Assembly (NCBI GenBank): GCA_024998565.1
Contig: JACOEM010000001.1
Location: 310,001 to 374,000, forward strand
Direction of reading: 5' to 3'
Source: Nitrospira sp.
GTDB lineage: Bacteria; Nitrospirota; Nitrospiria; Nitrospirales; Nitrospiraceae
DNA length: 64,000 bases
Both the position numbers and the translations under genes were made by a program. Of the stretch, positions 9,713 to 17,810 are shown in pieces. The notes under the pieces are model-generated. The model worked only from the letters and a program-made list of their open reading frames with translations. It had not been told where the DNA came from and searched no databases. The first letter of the stretch is position 1, and every line of letters begins with the position of its first letter.

Positions 9713-11212
9713 ATGGGCATGGACGAACCGAAGTCCCAACAGGCCGTCAATCCCGACGTCGAGTGCGTTCTGCCCGCCCTCCCCTGGAGCGAGCGGATTC
9801 TCTTGCGCATCTCCTTTCTTAGGCCGTTGGTGCTGGCATTCCAGAAACGCTCCATCGAACAACGCGTACTCGCAGGATTCGGCCTCGTGTTCGCCGGCAT
9901 CCTGGTCATTTCCGCCATTTCCTATCGCAATATGACGATCCTCATCAGAAACGGTCATCACGACCAGCGAAGTCATGAGTTCATCCAATCCCTGGCCGCA
10001 ACCGGCGAAGCCATCGACGATGCGGAGAATGGTCATCGACGATTCCTGGTCACCGGGGATGAAAGTTACCTCGCCGCTTACAACACCTTGCGAGAACGTG
10101 CACCGGAGTATCTCGGCTACTTGCGTGAACTCACGGAACCCGACAGCATTCAGCGCGAGCGCGTGACACAACTCGAACAATTGATCACACAGCAGCTGCG
10201 GGAAGAGCGAGCCGCGATCGACCTGCGAAACGAAACGGGGTTCGAATCCGTTCGGACAATGGCCCTGGCCGGTGTCGCCACAACCGCGCTCGATTCCGCC
10301 CGTCGCCTGCAAGCGCAGATGGAGCAGGACGAAACCAAGGCCCTCGCGCAACGCGTCATCGAATCCACCACCACCACACGCTCCAGCATCATCCTCCTCA
10401 TCATCGGCGCCCTTCTGCTGTTCGTGCTGCTGGCTGCCGTGTACTACCTGATTCGGCATGACATCACGGCACGGCGGCGGATCGCCGATGAGCTCCAGCG
10501 CCGCGGGGAACTCCTGGAGGCCGCCAATAAAGAGCTCGAGGCGTTCAGCTATTCCGTATCCCATGACCTACGGGCCCCGCTGCGGCATATCGACGGCTAT
10601 GCCTCGCTGCTGGCCAAAGCCGCCTCGATCTCGCTTGACGACAAGGCCAAGCGGTACCTCCAGACGATTTCTGAATCCGCCACCCGGATGGGGCAACTCA
10701 TCGACGATCTGTTAGTGTTTTCACGAATGGGTCGGCAGGAAATGTTGCGTGGAACGGTCAACCTGAACCAATTGATCGCCTCCGTACTGCACGATCTGCG
10801 ACATGACTTGCAAGATCGGACAATCTCATGGACAATCGCTCAACTCCCGGAAGTCACAGGTGACGCAGCCATGCTGCGGCAGGTGTTTATGAATCTCGTG
10901 GCCAACGCAATCAAATTTACCGGTACGCGGCCGCAGGCCATCATCGAGATCGGAAGCCGTGACAACGGGCTGGAGGAAGCGGTGTTATTCGTACGCGACA
11001 ATGGGGTAGGATTTGATATGCGCTACGCGAACAAGCTGTTCGGCGTCTTTCAGCGGCTCCACCGAGCGGATGAGTTCGAGGGGACGGGTATCGGCCTGGC
11101 CAATGTCAGACGCATTATTCACCGGCATGGCGGGAAAACCTGGGCAGAAGGTGCGCTCGGCGAGGGCGCAACTTTTTACGTCAGCCTCCCGTTGGCGAGG
11201 ACATCGGCATGA
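9713..11212 (+). CDS. CHASE3-type membrane sensor histidine kinase
   Basis: A 499-residue sensor kinase from the ATG at 9713; an upstream TTG at 9674 would add 13 residues and has no better binding site. One transmembrane helix near residues 50-70 (VFAGILVISAISY) and another near 225-245 bracket a periplasmic helical domain that reads like CHASE3 (DDAENGHRRFLVTGDESYLAAY). The HisKA phosphoacceptor is His284 in SVSHDLRAPLRHIDGY. An HATPase_c domain follows, with NLVANAIKFT, FVRDNGVGFD and GTGIGLANVRRI. This domain order resembles bacteriophytochrome-like and Rcp1-coupled kinases. It overlaps the next gene, a single-domain response regulator, by ATGA. Confidence 0.9.
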   Translation: MGMDEPKSQQAVNPDVECVLPALPWSERILLRISFLRPLVLAFQKRSIEQRVLAGFGLVFAGILVISAISYRNMTILIRNGHHDQRSHEFIQSLAATGEAIDDAENGHRRFLVTGDESYLAAYNTLRERAPEYLGYLRELTEPDSIQRERVTQLEQLITQQLREERAAIDLRNETGFESVRTMALAGVATTALDSARRLQAQMEQDETKALAQRVIESTTTTRSSIILLIIGALLLFVLLAAVYYLIRHDITARRRIADELQRRGELLEAANKELEAFSYSVSHDLRAPLRHIDGYASLLAKAASISLDDKAKRYLQTISESATRMGQLIDDLLVFSRMGRQEMLRGTVNLNQLIASVLHDLRHDLQDRTISWTIAQLPEVTGDAAMLRQVFMNLVANAIKFTGTRPQAIIEIGSRDNGLEEAVLFVRDNGVGFDMRYANKLFGVFQRLHRADEFEGTGIGLANVRRIIHRHGGKTWAEGALGEGATFYVSLPLARTSA

Positions 11213-11670
11213 CCCTGACCAAACCCATATTACTGGCGGAAGACAATCCACGCGATGCCGAGCTCGCTTTGGCGGCGATGGAAGAACATCACCTGGCCGA
11301 CAAAGTCATCCTCTGTCACGACGGTGCGGAAGTATTGGACTACCTTTACTGCCGTGGCCACTTCAAAGCCCGGCTCCAGGGTAATCCCGCGGTGGTGCTC
11401 CTCGACTTGAAAATGCCCAAAGTCGACGGCCTCGAGGTCCTGCGCACCATCAAGAACGACGCCGCCCTGAAACCCATCCCGGTGGTGATGCTGACCTCAT
11501 CCAGGGAAGAACGGGATCTGGTTGAAAGTTATGCATTGGGCGCCAATGCCTATGTGGTCAAGCCGGTCGAGTTTCATCAGTTTCTCAAGGCCGTGAAAGA
11601 GCTCGGTGTGTTCTGGGGGATAATCAACGAACCGCCTCCCGAGGGGGCGAGCCGAGCAACCGGCCGGTGA
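11209..11670 (+). CDS. Single-domain response regulator (Rcp1 type)
   Basis: A 153-residue stand-alone receiver domain. The acidic pocket (AEDNPRD), phosphoacceptor Asp in VLLDLKMPK, Thr/Ser in MLTSSRE and Lys in VVKPVEFHQF are all present. The loop between helix 1 and strand 3 is longer than in CheY, as in Rcp1-type regulators. There is no output domain, so it should relay phosphate or act by protein contact. It overlaps the CHASE3 kinase gene by four bases, which makes that kinase its likely partner. Confidence 0.93.
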   Translation: MTLTKPILLAEDNPRDAELALAAMEEHHLADKVILCHDGAEVLDYLYCRGHFKARLQGNPAVVLLDLKMPKVDGLEVLRTIKNDAALKPIPVVMLTSSREERDLVESYALGANAYVVKPVEFHQFLKAVKELGVFWGIINEPPPEGASRATGR

Positions 11671-11707
11671 CCTCCCCCTGTTCAGGATTCTGTTCCCGAT
11701 ACACACG

Positions 11708-13345
11708 ATGACTCAGCCGTTGCGCTTCATTCATCTTGAGAGCAACCCCGCCGACGCGGAGCTGGTTGCCACAACCCTCCGGGACGCCGGCATTCAGTGC
11801 CAACTGAAACAGGCGCAGACACGTGAGGAGTTTCTGGCTGCACTTCGCCAAGAGGGGTTCAGTCTCATCCTAGCCGATAGCACCGTCCCCGGCTTCGACG
11901 GAGCCGCAGCCCTCTCCCTCGCCCGCACCCTGCATCCTGACGTGCCGTTTCTATTTGTCTCCGGCACACAAGGAGAAGAGTTTGCCATCGACATGATGCA
12001 GCACGGAGCCACCGATTACATCTCCAAGCAGCGCCTGGGGCGGCTCGTTCCCTCCATCAAACGAACCTTGCGGGAACTGGACGAGCGGCTGGAACGGAGA
12101 CGGGCGGAGGACGCCCTGCGTGTGAGCGAAAAGCAGTTTCGTCAGGCCCAGAAGATGGAAGCCGTCGGACGTCTCGCAGGAGGACTTGCCCATGATTTCA
12201 ACAATCTGTTGACGGTCATCATGGGACACAGCCAGGTGCTCATGGGGGAACTGCCCTCAGGCAATCCCATCCGCGCCAAGATCGAAGAGATGCAAAAGGC
12301 CGGGGAGCGGGCCGCGAGTTTGATTCGCCAACTCATGGCCTTCAGCCGAAAGCAGCCGCTGGAGCCAAAAATCCTCCCCTTGAATTCGATCGTCGGCAAT
12401 GTGGAAAGCATGCTCCGGCGACTCATCGGTGAAGACATTCAACTCGTGATCCGCCCTGATCCTTTTAACGGCCATGTGAAGGCAGACCCCGGACAACTGG
12501 AACAGGTCCTCATGAATCTGGTCGTGAATGCCCGGGATGCCATGCCCAACGGCGGCCTCCTGGCGATCGAAACCTCGCAAACGGAACTGGCACGGACTCC
12601 GATGCATCATCTCCACCCGCTGCCATTGGGACAGTATGTGAAACTCACTGTCACCGATACCGGATGCGGCATGAATGCCGACGTGCTCGCCCATTTATTC
12701 GAACCGTTTTTTACGACGAAGGAAGAACACAAGGGTACCGGACTGGGGCTGTCGACGGTCTTCGGCATCGTAACCACCTGCGGAGGCGGGATCGATGTGT
12801 GGAGCCAGGTCGGGCATGGCACCACCTTTGACCTGTATTTTCCGCGCGTCACCCCGCAAGCCCCTACCGCGAATGCCACCGCACCGCAAGGCCGCCTCCG
12901 CCAGGGATCGGAAACCATCCTTCTCGTCGAGGACGATAGCGGGGTGCGCAATCTGGTCCGTCACGAACTGGTCAAGACCGGCTATCAGGTGATCGAGGCC
13001 AAGAATGGCGTCGAGGCCTGTCTCACGGCCACACAGCAGAGTTACCATGTGGACCTTCTGCTCACCGATGTGGTCATGCCGGGGATGAACGGTCGCGAAC
13101 TGGCACAACATCTGTCCGTCATCAAGCCGAACCTCAGGGTGCTGTTCATGTCGGGCTATTTGGACGATATCTCCGTGAACAGCGGCATGGACCCGCATCG
13201 AACGACGTTCCTCCAGAAGCCTTTCACGCCCGACCTCCTCTTGCGCACGGTACGGGCGTTGCTCGATTCCTCCGCTTCCGCGACGGGGAGCGCACCACAC
13301 CATTCCCCTCCCGACCAGGCACCGCGCACCGCACGAGCCTCCTGA
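11708..13345 (+). CDS. Hybrid histidine kinase REC-HisKA-HATPase-REC
   Basis: A soluble 545-residue protein with no membrane segment. Domains in order: receiver-like (about 1-120, ADSTVPGFDG, but the N-terminal acidic pair is reduced to HLESNPAD), HisKA (about 145-215, phosphoacceptor in GLAHDFNNLLTV), HATPase_c (about 250-370, NLVVNARDAM, DTGCGM, GTGLGLSTVFG) and a C-terminal receiver (about 400-520, LLVEDDSGVR, LLTDVVMPGMNG, KPFTPD). It lies 37 bases after the response regulator, so all three genes probably form one operon. No DNA-binding or enzymatic output domain is encoded by any of the three, so the final target is not visible here. Confidence 0.92.
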   Translation: MTQPLRFIHLESNPADAELVATTLRDAGIQCQLKQAQTREEFLAALRQEGFSLILADSTVPGFDGAAALSLARTLHPDVPFLFVSGTQGEEFAIDMMQHGATDYISKQRLGRLVPSIKRTLRELDERLERRRAEDALRVSEKQFRQAQKMEAVGRLAGGLAHDFNNLLTVIMGHSQVLMGELPSGNPIRAKIEEMQKAGERAASLIRQLMAFSRKQPLEPKILPLNSIVGNVESMLRRLIGEDIQLVIRPDPFNGHVKADPGQLEQVLMNLVVNARDAMPNGGLLAIETSQTELARTPMHHLHPLPLGQYVKLTVTDTGCGMNADVLAHLFEPFFTTKEEHKGTGLGLSTVFGIVTTCGGGIDVWSQVGHGTTFDLYFPRVTPQAPTANATAPQGRLRQGSETILLVEDDSGVRNLVRHELVKTGYQVIEAKNGVEACLTATQQSYHVDLLLTDVVMPGMNGRELAQHLSVIKPNLRVLFMSGYLDDISVNSGMDPHRTTFLQKPFTPDLLLRTVRALLDSSASATGSAPHHSPPDQAPRTARAS

Positions 13346-13382
13346 CGGCGCGTCTGCGCACACCGCAGACACCACCGGAAAT

Positions 13383-13411
13383 TTGACCCTTTTGCGCATC
13401 CTTTTTATACT
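13383..13411 (+). promoter_or_regulatory. Sigma-70-type promoter for the phosphodiester glycosidase gene
   Basis: TTGACC at 13383-13388 and TATACT at 13406-13411 are separated by exactly 17 bases. It faces the gene starting at 13477, about 60 bases downstream. The match is read by eye and untested. Confidence 0.6.
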
Positions 13412-13476
13412 GAGGTCGCGCGAGATCGGGAAAGCACATTCACAGAGATCGACAGGAGGAAAGAGAGACGCTCGTC

Positions 13477-14403
13477 ATGCGTGGCCGCTGCCTGAAGGAC
13501 CGACGATCCGTTCACCGGTTGAGGCTCCTCTGCGGCTGCCTGCTCGCGCTCTGCCTCAGTAACGGACCCCAAGCCGATGCGGCGCCTCCCGCCGGGGTGC
13601 CATGGGAGCGCTTGACCACAGGTATGCAGGTGGCGCTCTGGAGCCCCATCGAGGCCTGCCCCCAGGTTCCGTCCCTGCTCATGCTGCACATCGATCCGGA
13701 ACGGTTCCGGTTCTCCATCTATCAATATCGCGATGAAGGTCTCCGCGCCCCGCTCTCGATCCACGACTGGCAGCAACGGACCGATGCGTACGTCTTATTC
13801 AATGCGGGCCTGTTTCGAGAAGACTACTCGTACTTGGGTGTCTTATTGAAAGAAGGGCGGTCGCTCGGTACAAAGAAACATCACTCATGGCAGGGACTAT
13901 TCGCAGCGGAACCGACCGACGGGAGGCTCCGGAAAGCCCGTGTGCTGGACCTTGCCTTCGACGGATTTACAGAAGAAACCCCTCCTTACCGGGAGGCCGC
14001 ACAATCGCTGATGCTGTTCGACCGGACGGGAAAACTCCGGGTCCGGGACAGCGGGAAACGGGCGTTTCAAACCGTGGTTGCCGAAGAAGGGGAAGGCGCA
14101 ATACTTGTGATCAAGACGGTGGATGTCGTCTCGCTCCACCACCTGGCCGACTGTCTCCATCGACAGATCCCGTCGATCCAACAGGCCATGGCCATGGACG
14201 GGGGCGCCTCTTCGGATGTGATCGCCAGCCCGGACCTTCTCCATGCCGCCCAGGAAACCACGTCGCAAGCCACCTGGCGATCACTCCTGGCAGGTAATAT
14301 CGGCGTACACATCCCGCTGCCGACCGTCATCGGCATCAGCCCCCGGACACACCCGCGCACCATACCCGCTCCGGATGCCTCACCATCATCACGCGGCCGA
14401 TGA
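13477..14403 (+). CDS. Secreted phosphodiester glycosidase domain protein (NAGPA-like)
   Basis: A 308-residue protein with an Arg-rich N-terminus followed by a hydrophobic segment (LRLLCGCLLALCLS), so it is probably exported. The body reads like the phosphodiester glycosidase (NAGPA/DUF2233) fold: an early YVLFNAGLFREDYSYLGV region, a later LHHLADCLHR stretch, and AMAMDGGASSDVIA near residues 235-250, which corresponds to the MDGG(G/A)S signature. Family members cleave sugar-phosphodiester bonds or occur as uncharacterised cell-wall proteins; the substrate here is unknown. An AGGAGG motif lies about 17 bases before the ATG, rather far, so the start is slightly uncertain. It has its own promoter and faces a convergent rhodanese gene. 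Confidence 0.78.
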   Translation: MRGRCLKDRRSVHRLRLLCGCLLALCLSNGPQADAAPPAGVPWERLTTGMQVALWSPIEACPQVPSLLMLHIDPERFRFSIYQYRDEGLRAPLSIHDWQQRTDAYVLFNAGLFREDYSYLGVLLKEGRSLGTKKHHSWQGLFAAEPTDGRLRKARVLDLAFDGFTEETPPYREAAQSLMLFDRTGKLRVRDSGKRAFQTVVAEEGEGAILVIKTVDVVSLHHLADCLHRQIPSIQQAMAMDGGASSDVIASPDLLHAAQETTSQATWRSLLAGNIGVHIPLPTVIGISPRTHPRTIPAPDASPSSRGR

Positions 14404-14414
14404 CCAAGGCCGAT

Positions 14415-14840
14415 CTACCGCCCAGGCGAGACGGGAAAGCCGGCCTCAGTCCAGGCGTTCATGCTGCCCACGACATTGTACACGTGCGTATAGCCCAGAT
14501 CGGCCAACGTCTCCGCCGCAATGTTGCTGCGATGGCCGGACTGGCAATATACGACGATATGGTCGTTCAAGGCCGCACCGAGCTCCCGATGTCGCGTCTT
14601 CATCTCGCGAAAGTCGATATTTCGATCGGTCCCCGGAATCATGCCGGACGCATGCTCCTCGGGCGAACGCACATCGACCAACAGGAACCCCTTCGCTCCA
14701 GTCGATGGTGCCTTAAGCAGCCCGGCTCGCAGTTGCTGAACCGTCAAGGTATAGGAATGATACGCGAAGGTGGGCTGCGGCCACTCCAAGAGGAGACCGC
14801 AGAGCACACCCAGGCTGAGAAGACCACTCAGATATCTCAT
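14415..14840 (-). CDS. Exported rhodanese-like protein
   Basis: About 141 residues from the ATG at 14840, which has an AGGAG site 8 bases upstream; the alternative ATG at 14861 has none. An N-terminal hydrophobic stretch (YLSGLLSLGVLCGLLLEW) indicates export. The single rhodanese domain has LLVDVRSPEEHASGMIPG and the catalytic loop VYCQSGHRS with the active cysteine. Single-domain periplasmic rhodaneses move sulfane sulfur to thiol acceptors; the actual partner is not indicated by the neighbours. It is convergent with the glycosidase gene (11 bases apart) and divergent from the lipoprotein gene at 14900. Confidence 0.88.
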   Translation of the reverse strand: MRYLSGLLSLGVLCGLLLEWPQPTFAYHSYTLTVQQLRAGLLKAPSTGAKGFLLVDVRSPEEHASGMIPGTDRNIDFREMKTRHRELGAALNDHIVVYCQSGHRSNIAAETLADLGYTHVYNVVGSMNAWTEAGFPVSPGR

Positions 14841-14899
14841 CGTCGCCGCTCCTTTGCTCACACCGAGAAGGTTGACGAACGTCCTATGATAGGAGCCTT

Positions 14900-15211
14900 A
14901 TGAAAAGCTGGTCAAGAGTGGTTGCCGTTTCCTTGCTCCTGAGCGCATCCGGCTGCGGGGAAGGGGCCATCATGGTCAAAGAAGTCGACAACGGCGGCGT
15001 AGTCATCTACCCCTATCGCGCCGAACAGGGCAATTTACTCTCGTCCTTCCGGAAGGAAGCGGTGCGGCTCATGGAGCAGAAATGCCCAGGGGGATGGACG
15101 ACGGTGCGCGAAGGGGAAACTAAAGGACGGCTGCGCCAGGCCAGTCCCATCGCGAGCTCGAACGATATCGTCGAAGAACGCCGTTGGGGCATTCAGTTTC
15201 AGTGCAAATGA
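14900..15211 (+). CDS. Small lipoprotein of unknown function
   Basis: A 103-residue protein with a lipoprotein signal peptide; the lipobox is LSASGC, with Cys at about residue 19. The mature part is short and polar, with two later cysteines (near EQKCPGG and at the C-terminal FQCK) that could pair. I do not recognise the family, although small lipoproteins with a C-terminal cysteine like this one occur repeatedly in related genomes (recollection). It is transcribed divergently from the rhodanese gene and ends one base before the convergent pyrE. Confidence 0.7.
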   Translation: MKSWSRVVAVSLLLSASGCGEGAIMVKEVDNGGVVIYPYRAEQGNLLSSFRKEAVRLMEQKCPGGWTTVREGETKGRLRQASPIASSNDIVEERRWGIQFQCK

Positions 15212-15212
15212 G

Positions 15213-15788
15213 CTAGGAAGAACTATGGCGCCCTTGCATAAGATCCTCGATCGTCAGGAGGCTCACGACCTTCACTCCCGTGCCCTCCACGCGGGCACGA
15301 CCGTCCTGTTCTTTCCGATCGACGATGACCAACGCATCGGTCACCTTCAACCCAGCCTCTCGCGCCGCCGCGATGGCCTTCAGCACGGACCCGCCGCTGG
15401 TCAACACATCATCGACGATGAGGGCCCGATCTCCCGCCTGCACGACACCTTCAACCAATCTGCCCAACCCATGGTCCTTCGGCTGCTTCCGGACAAAAAA
15501 TGTCCGCCACTCCCGACGAGGCGTTGCCAAATAAGCAAAGTCTGAAATCGTCGTCGCAATCGAGATCGCTCCGATCTCCAACCCTCCCAGACAATCGATG
15601 TCGAGCCCCTTAGTCACTTCCCACGCCCGTTGCGCCATCAAGTGACGCGCGTGAGGAAAGGCCATCAAGGTCCGGCAATCGACATAAAACGGGCTCGTCA
15701 GACCCGAGGCGAGTTTGAAGCCGCCCTTCGGATCCCACTTGAACGACTGAGTCTTGTGAAACGCGGCGATCAGATCATCGTGCAGCAT
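15213..15788 (-). CDS. pyrE: Orotate phosphoribosyltransferase
   Basis: This enzyme converts orotate and PRPP to OMP in de novo pyrimidine synthesis. The PRPP-binding signature is seen in ALIVDDVLTSGGSVLKAIAAARE, and the N-terminal part has LASGLTSPFYVDCR and the FFVRKQPKDHGLG loop. I place the start at the ATG at 15788 (191 residues), which has a GGAAAG site upstream; the frame is open for another 31 codons but those residues do not look like the family. It is a single minus-strand gene, and no upstream pyrimidine-type attenuator is evident. Confidence 0.93.
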   Translation of the reverse strand: MLHDDLIAAFHKTQSFKWDPKGGFKLASGLTSPFYVDCRTLMAFPHARHLMAQRAWEVTKGLDIDCLGGLEIGAISIATTISDFAYLATPRREWRTFFVRKQPKDHGLGRLVEGVVQAGDRALIVDDVLTSGGSVLKAIAAAREAGLKVTDALVIVDRKEQDGRARVEGTGVKVVSLLTIEDLMQGRHSSS

Positions 15789-15939
15789 AACCGTTCTTTC
15801 CATGCGGTAATGAAATCTTACGTATCCACATCTAATGAGTTCAACGTCACGAAAACATGAATATAGATGGACCTCGCCCACCCTTCAGGGTACGATCAAA
15901 TGGCCCTACTCAATAGAGCCGTCCCTGCGCGACAGACAC

Positions 15940-16131
15940 CTAACAGGATCCTCTCATCGCAGGCGGGCACGTGGTCGTCGGCCGCTTCGGTAGTGCTGTG
16001 TGTTCGATCGCGGGAGGAGGCCCCGCTTCACCGGCAGCCGGCCGAGGGCTTGACTCAGCAGAGTGGTCCGAAGGGCTCGCGCAGCCTGACCACATCCCGA
16101 TCACGCTCAGAAGCAGCAACCACTTCAGCAC
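15940..16131 (-). CDS. Possible small lipoprotein (63 residues)
   Basis: This occupies the gap between pyrE and the TpsB gene. From a GTG at 16131 it reads as a compact signal peptide (VLKWLLLLSVIGMWSGC) with a lipobox cysteine at residue 17, followed by a Pro/Ser/Ala-rich tail and two further cysteines. A GAGG motif lies about 8 bases upstream of the GTG. The signal peptide is good, but the short low-complexity tail could be chance; no family is recognised. The rest of 15789-16214 shows nothing else convincing. Confidence 0.4.
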   Translation of the reverse strand: MLKWLLLLSVIGMWSGCASPSDHSAESSPRPAAGEAGPPPAIEHTALPKRPTTTCPPAMRGSC

Positions 16132-16214
16132 ACCACCGCCTCGCGGGGAACCATTGACGGGCTCGATGTCGGGGCATTCTGACATAGCCCGGCGGCAAAG
16201 TGAAGCAAGGGTAG

Positions 16215-17810
16215 ATGCGCCACACGATGTGTCGACTTCTTTCGCGACTCGGCCGGGATTTCCTGATCGTGACTTGCCTGTGGACGATCTCTGCGTCGCA
16301 CGCAGCCGAACAACCGGCCGCTCCCGCCGCTGTGCTCGTGAAGGGCTTTTCATTCAGCGGGAACACCGTGATCTCCCAAGCCGAGCTCGAAGCCCTCACG
16401 CAGCCCTATGTCGAACAGGCACTGACCCTCCCCGATCTCGAACGCATCGCCGCCGCCGTCGCCGACCTCTACAAACAGCGGGGGTATACCCTCGCAAGCG
16501 CGTACATTCCCCAACAGCGTATTCAGTTCGGGATGGTCGAGATCAGCGTGCTCGAAGGCCGTCTCGGCGACATCTCGGTCTCCGGGAACCGGTTCTACTC
16601 GACGGAATTCATTCGCAGCGGATTCGCCGGCGTGATGGAAGCACGGGTGATCAGGAATACCGACCTGGAGCGAGCCCTGTTGTTGCTGAACGACTCTCCT
16701 GACCTCAAGGTCTCCGCGGCGCTCGAACCGGGAGAATTCACAGGTAGCACCAATGTACGCGCCAGTGTTGAGGACAAGCGACCGATTCACGCCACGCTCG
16801 ATTACAACAACTACGGCTTCAACAACATTTCGAGAAACCGGTTCGGAGCCGGCATTGAGGTCGGGAACGCGTTAAGGGAGGGTGCCCTACTGACGGTCAA
16901 CGGAATCGTGGGGGACCATCCCGAACGGCTGCAATTCATCACCGGCGGATACACCCTGCCGGTGGGCGTGCACGGCACGAAGGTGGTGCTCTCCGGATCC
17001 ACGGGCCGGTTCGACGTGGGCGCCGAGCTGGCCGCCCTCCAGATTCGCGGGAAAATACAGACCTACGACCTGTCGATCACACATCCGGTGGTGAAGACAC
17101 GCTGGCACTCCCTCCTGCTCGATACCGGATTCGCCGCCAAAGATAATCGCCTGTTCATTAACGGCACTCTCACCGGTCATGACACCGTCAGAATGGCCAA
17201 ACTCGGGGTGAACTACGATCGAGTGGACCTCTACGGCCGGACCTATCTATCGGCCTATGGCTTCCATGGCCTGGGAGAAATCCTGGGCGGGATGGACGAT
17301 CACACGGCCATCAGCACCAGGCCGGGTGCCGACAACCGGTTTCTCAAAGGCACGCTCGCCGTGGGGCGTATTCAGAGCCTGGGTCATGACGCGCTGTTGA
17401 TCCTCAAAGGAACCGGACAAATCACGAGCGGCCCCATGGTCGTCATCGAACAGATGTTACTGGGCGGGCCGGATTCGGTCCGGGGCTATCAACTCGGGGA
17501 ACGATTCGTGGACGAGGGCTACGCGGTAACCGCGGAAACACGGATCCCGCTCCTGCCCTCCATGCTCCCCTCGACGCAAGCCGCACTGTTCTTCGATCAC
17601 GGCGCCGGTCACCTGCGAAACCCTCAACCGGGAGAGCGGAGATACAGCAGTCTGAGCGGAGCCGGTATCGGCCTTCAGACTGAACTCCCGTACTATTCGA
17701 TCCACCTGCGAGCAGACCTGGGGTTTCCGGTCGGTCCACAACCGAGCGGGGGAACCGTTACCGGGGACCGTAGCCCGACGATGTATCTCCAGGCGGCGAC
17801 CAGATTCTGA
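16215..17810 (+). CDS. Two-partner secretion outer-membrane transporter (TpsB, FhaC/ShlB/HecB family)
   Basis: A 531-residue protein with an N-terminal signal peptide ending near SASHA. Two POTRA-like domains follow: one around VKGFSFSGNTVISQAELE and AAAVADLYKQRGYTLASAYIPQQ, one around GRLGDISVSGNRFYS. The rest is a beta-barrel with alternating short strands, including LDYNNYGFNNISRNRFG, and the VRGYQLGE motif near residue 425, which lines the lumen loop in FhaC. The protein ends in phenylalanine (AATRF), as expected of an outer-membrane barrel. It exports the adjacent TpsA protein; the TpsA start codon overlaps this gene's stop by one base (TGATG), a strong sign of coupling. Confidence 0.93.
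   Translation: MRHTMCRLLSRLGRDFLIVTCLWTISASHAAEQPAAPAAVLVKGFSFSGNTVISQAELEALTQPYVEQALTLPDLERIAAAVADLYKQRGYTLASAYIPQQRIQFGMVEISVLEGRLGDISVSGNRFYSTEFIRSGFAGVMEARVIRNTDLERALLLLNDSPDLKVSAALEPGEFTGSTNVRASVEDKRPIHATLDYNNYGFNNISRNRFGAGIEVGNALREGALLTVNGIVGDHPERLQFITGGYTLPVGVHGTKVVLSGSTGRFDVGAELAALQIRGKIQTYDLSITHPVVKTRWHSLLLDTGFAAKDNRLFINGTLTGHDTVRMAKLGVNYDRVDLYGRTYLSAYGFHGLGEILGGMDDHTAISTRPGADNRFLKGTLAVGRIQSLGHDALLILKGTGQITSGPMVVIEQMLLGGPDSVRGYQLGERFVDEGYAVTAETRIPLLPSMLPSTQAALFFDHGAGHLRNPQPGERRYSSLSGAGIGLQTELPYYSIHLRADLGFPVGPQPSGGTVTGDRSPTMYLQAATRF

Noticed and set aside
13390-13402. Match to the end of the 31-kb palindromic element (TTTTGCGCATCCT)
   Set aside because: Only 13 bases match, there is no partner inverted repeat, and the sequence is the spacer of a good promoter. 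Probably chance.
15971-16702. 243-codon plus-strand frame overlapping the TpsB start
   Set aside because: It is Arg/Ser/Pro-rich and runs into the TpsB gene in another frame; TpsB domains begin inside it. It looks like a shadow.
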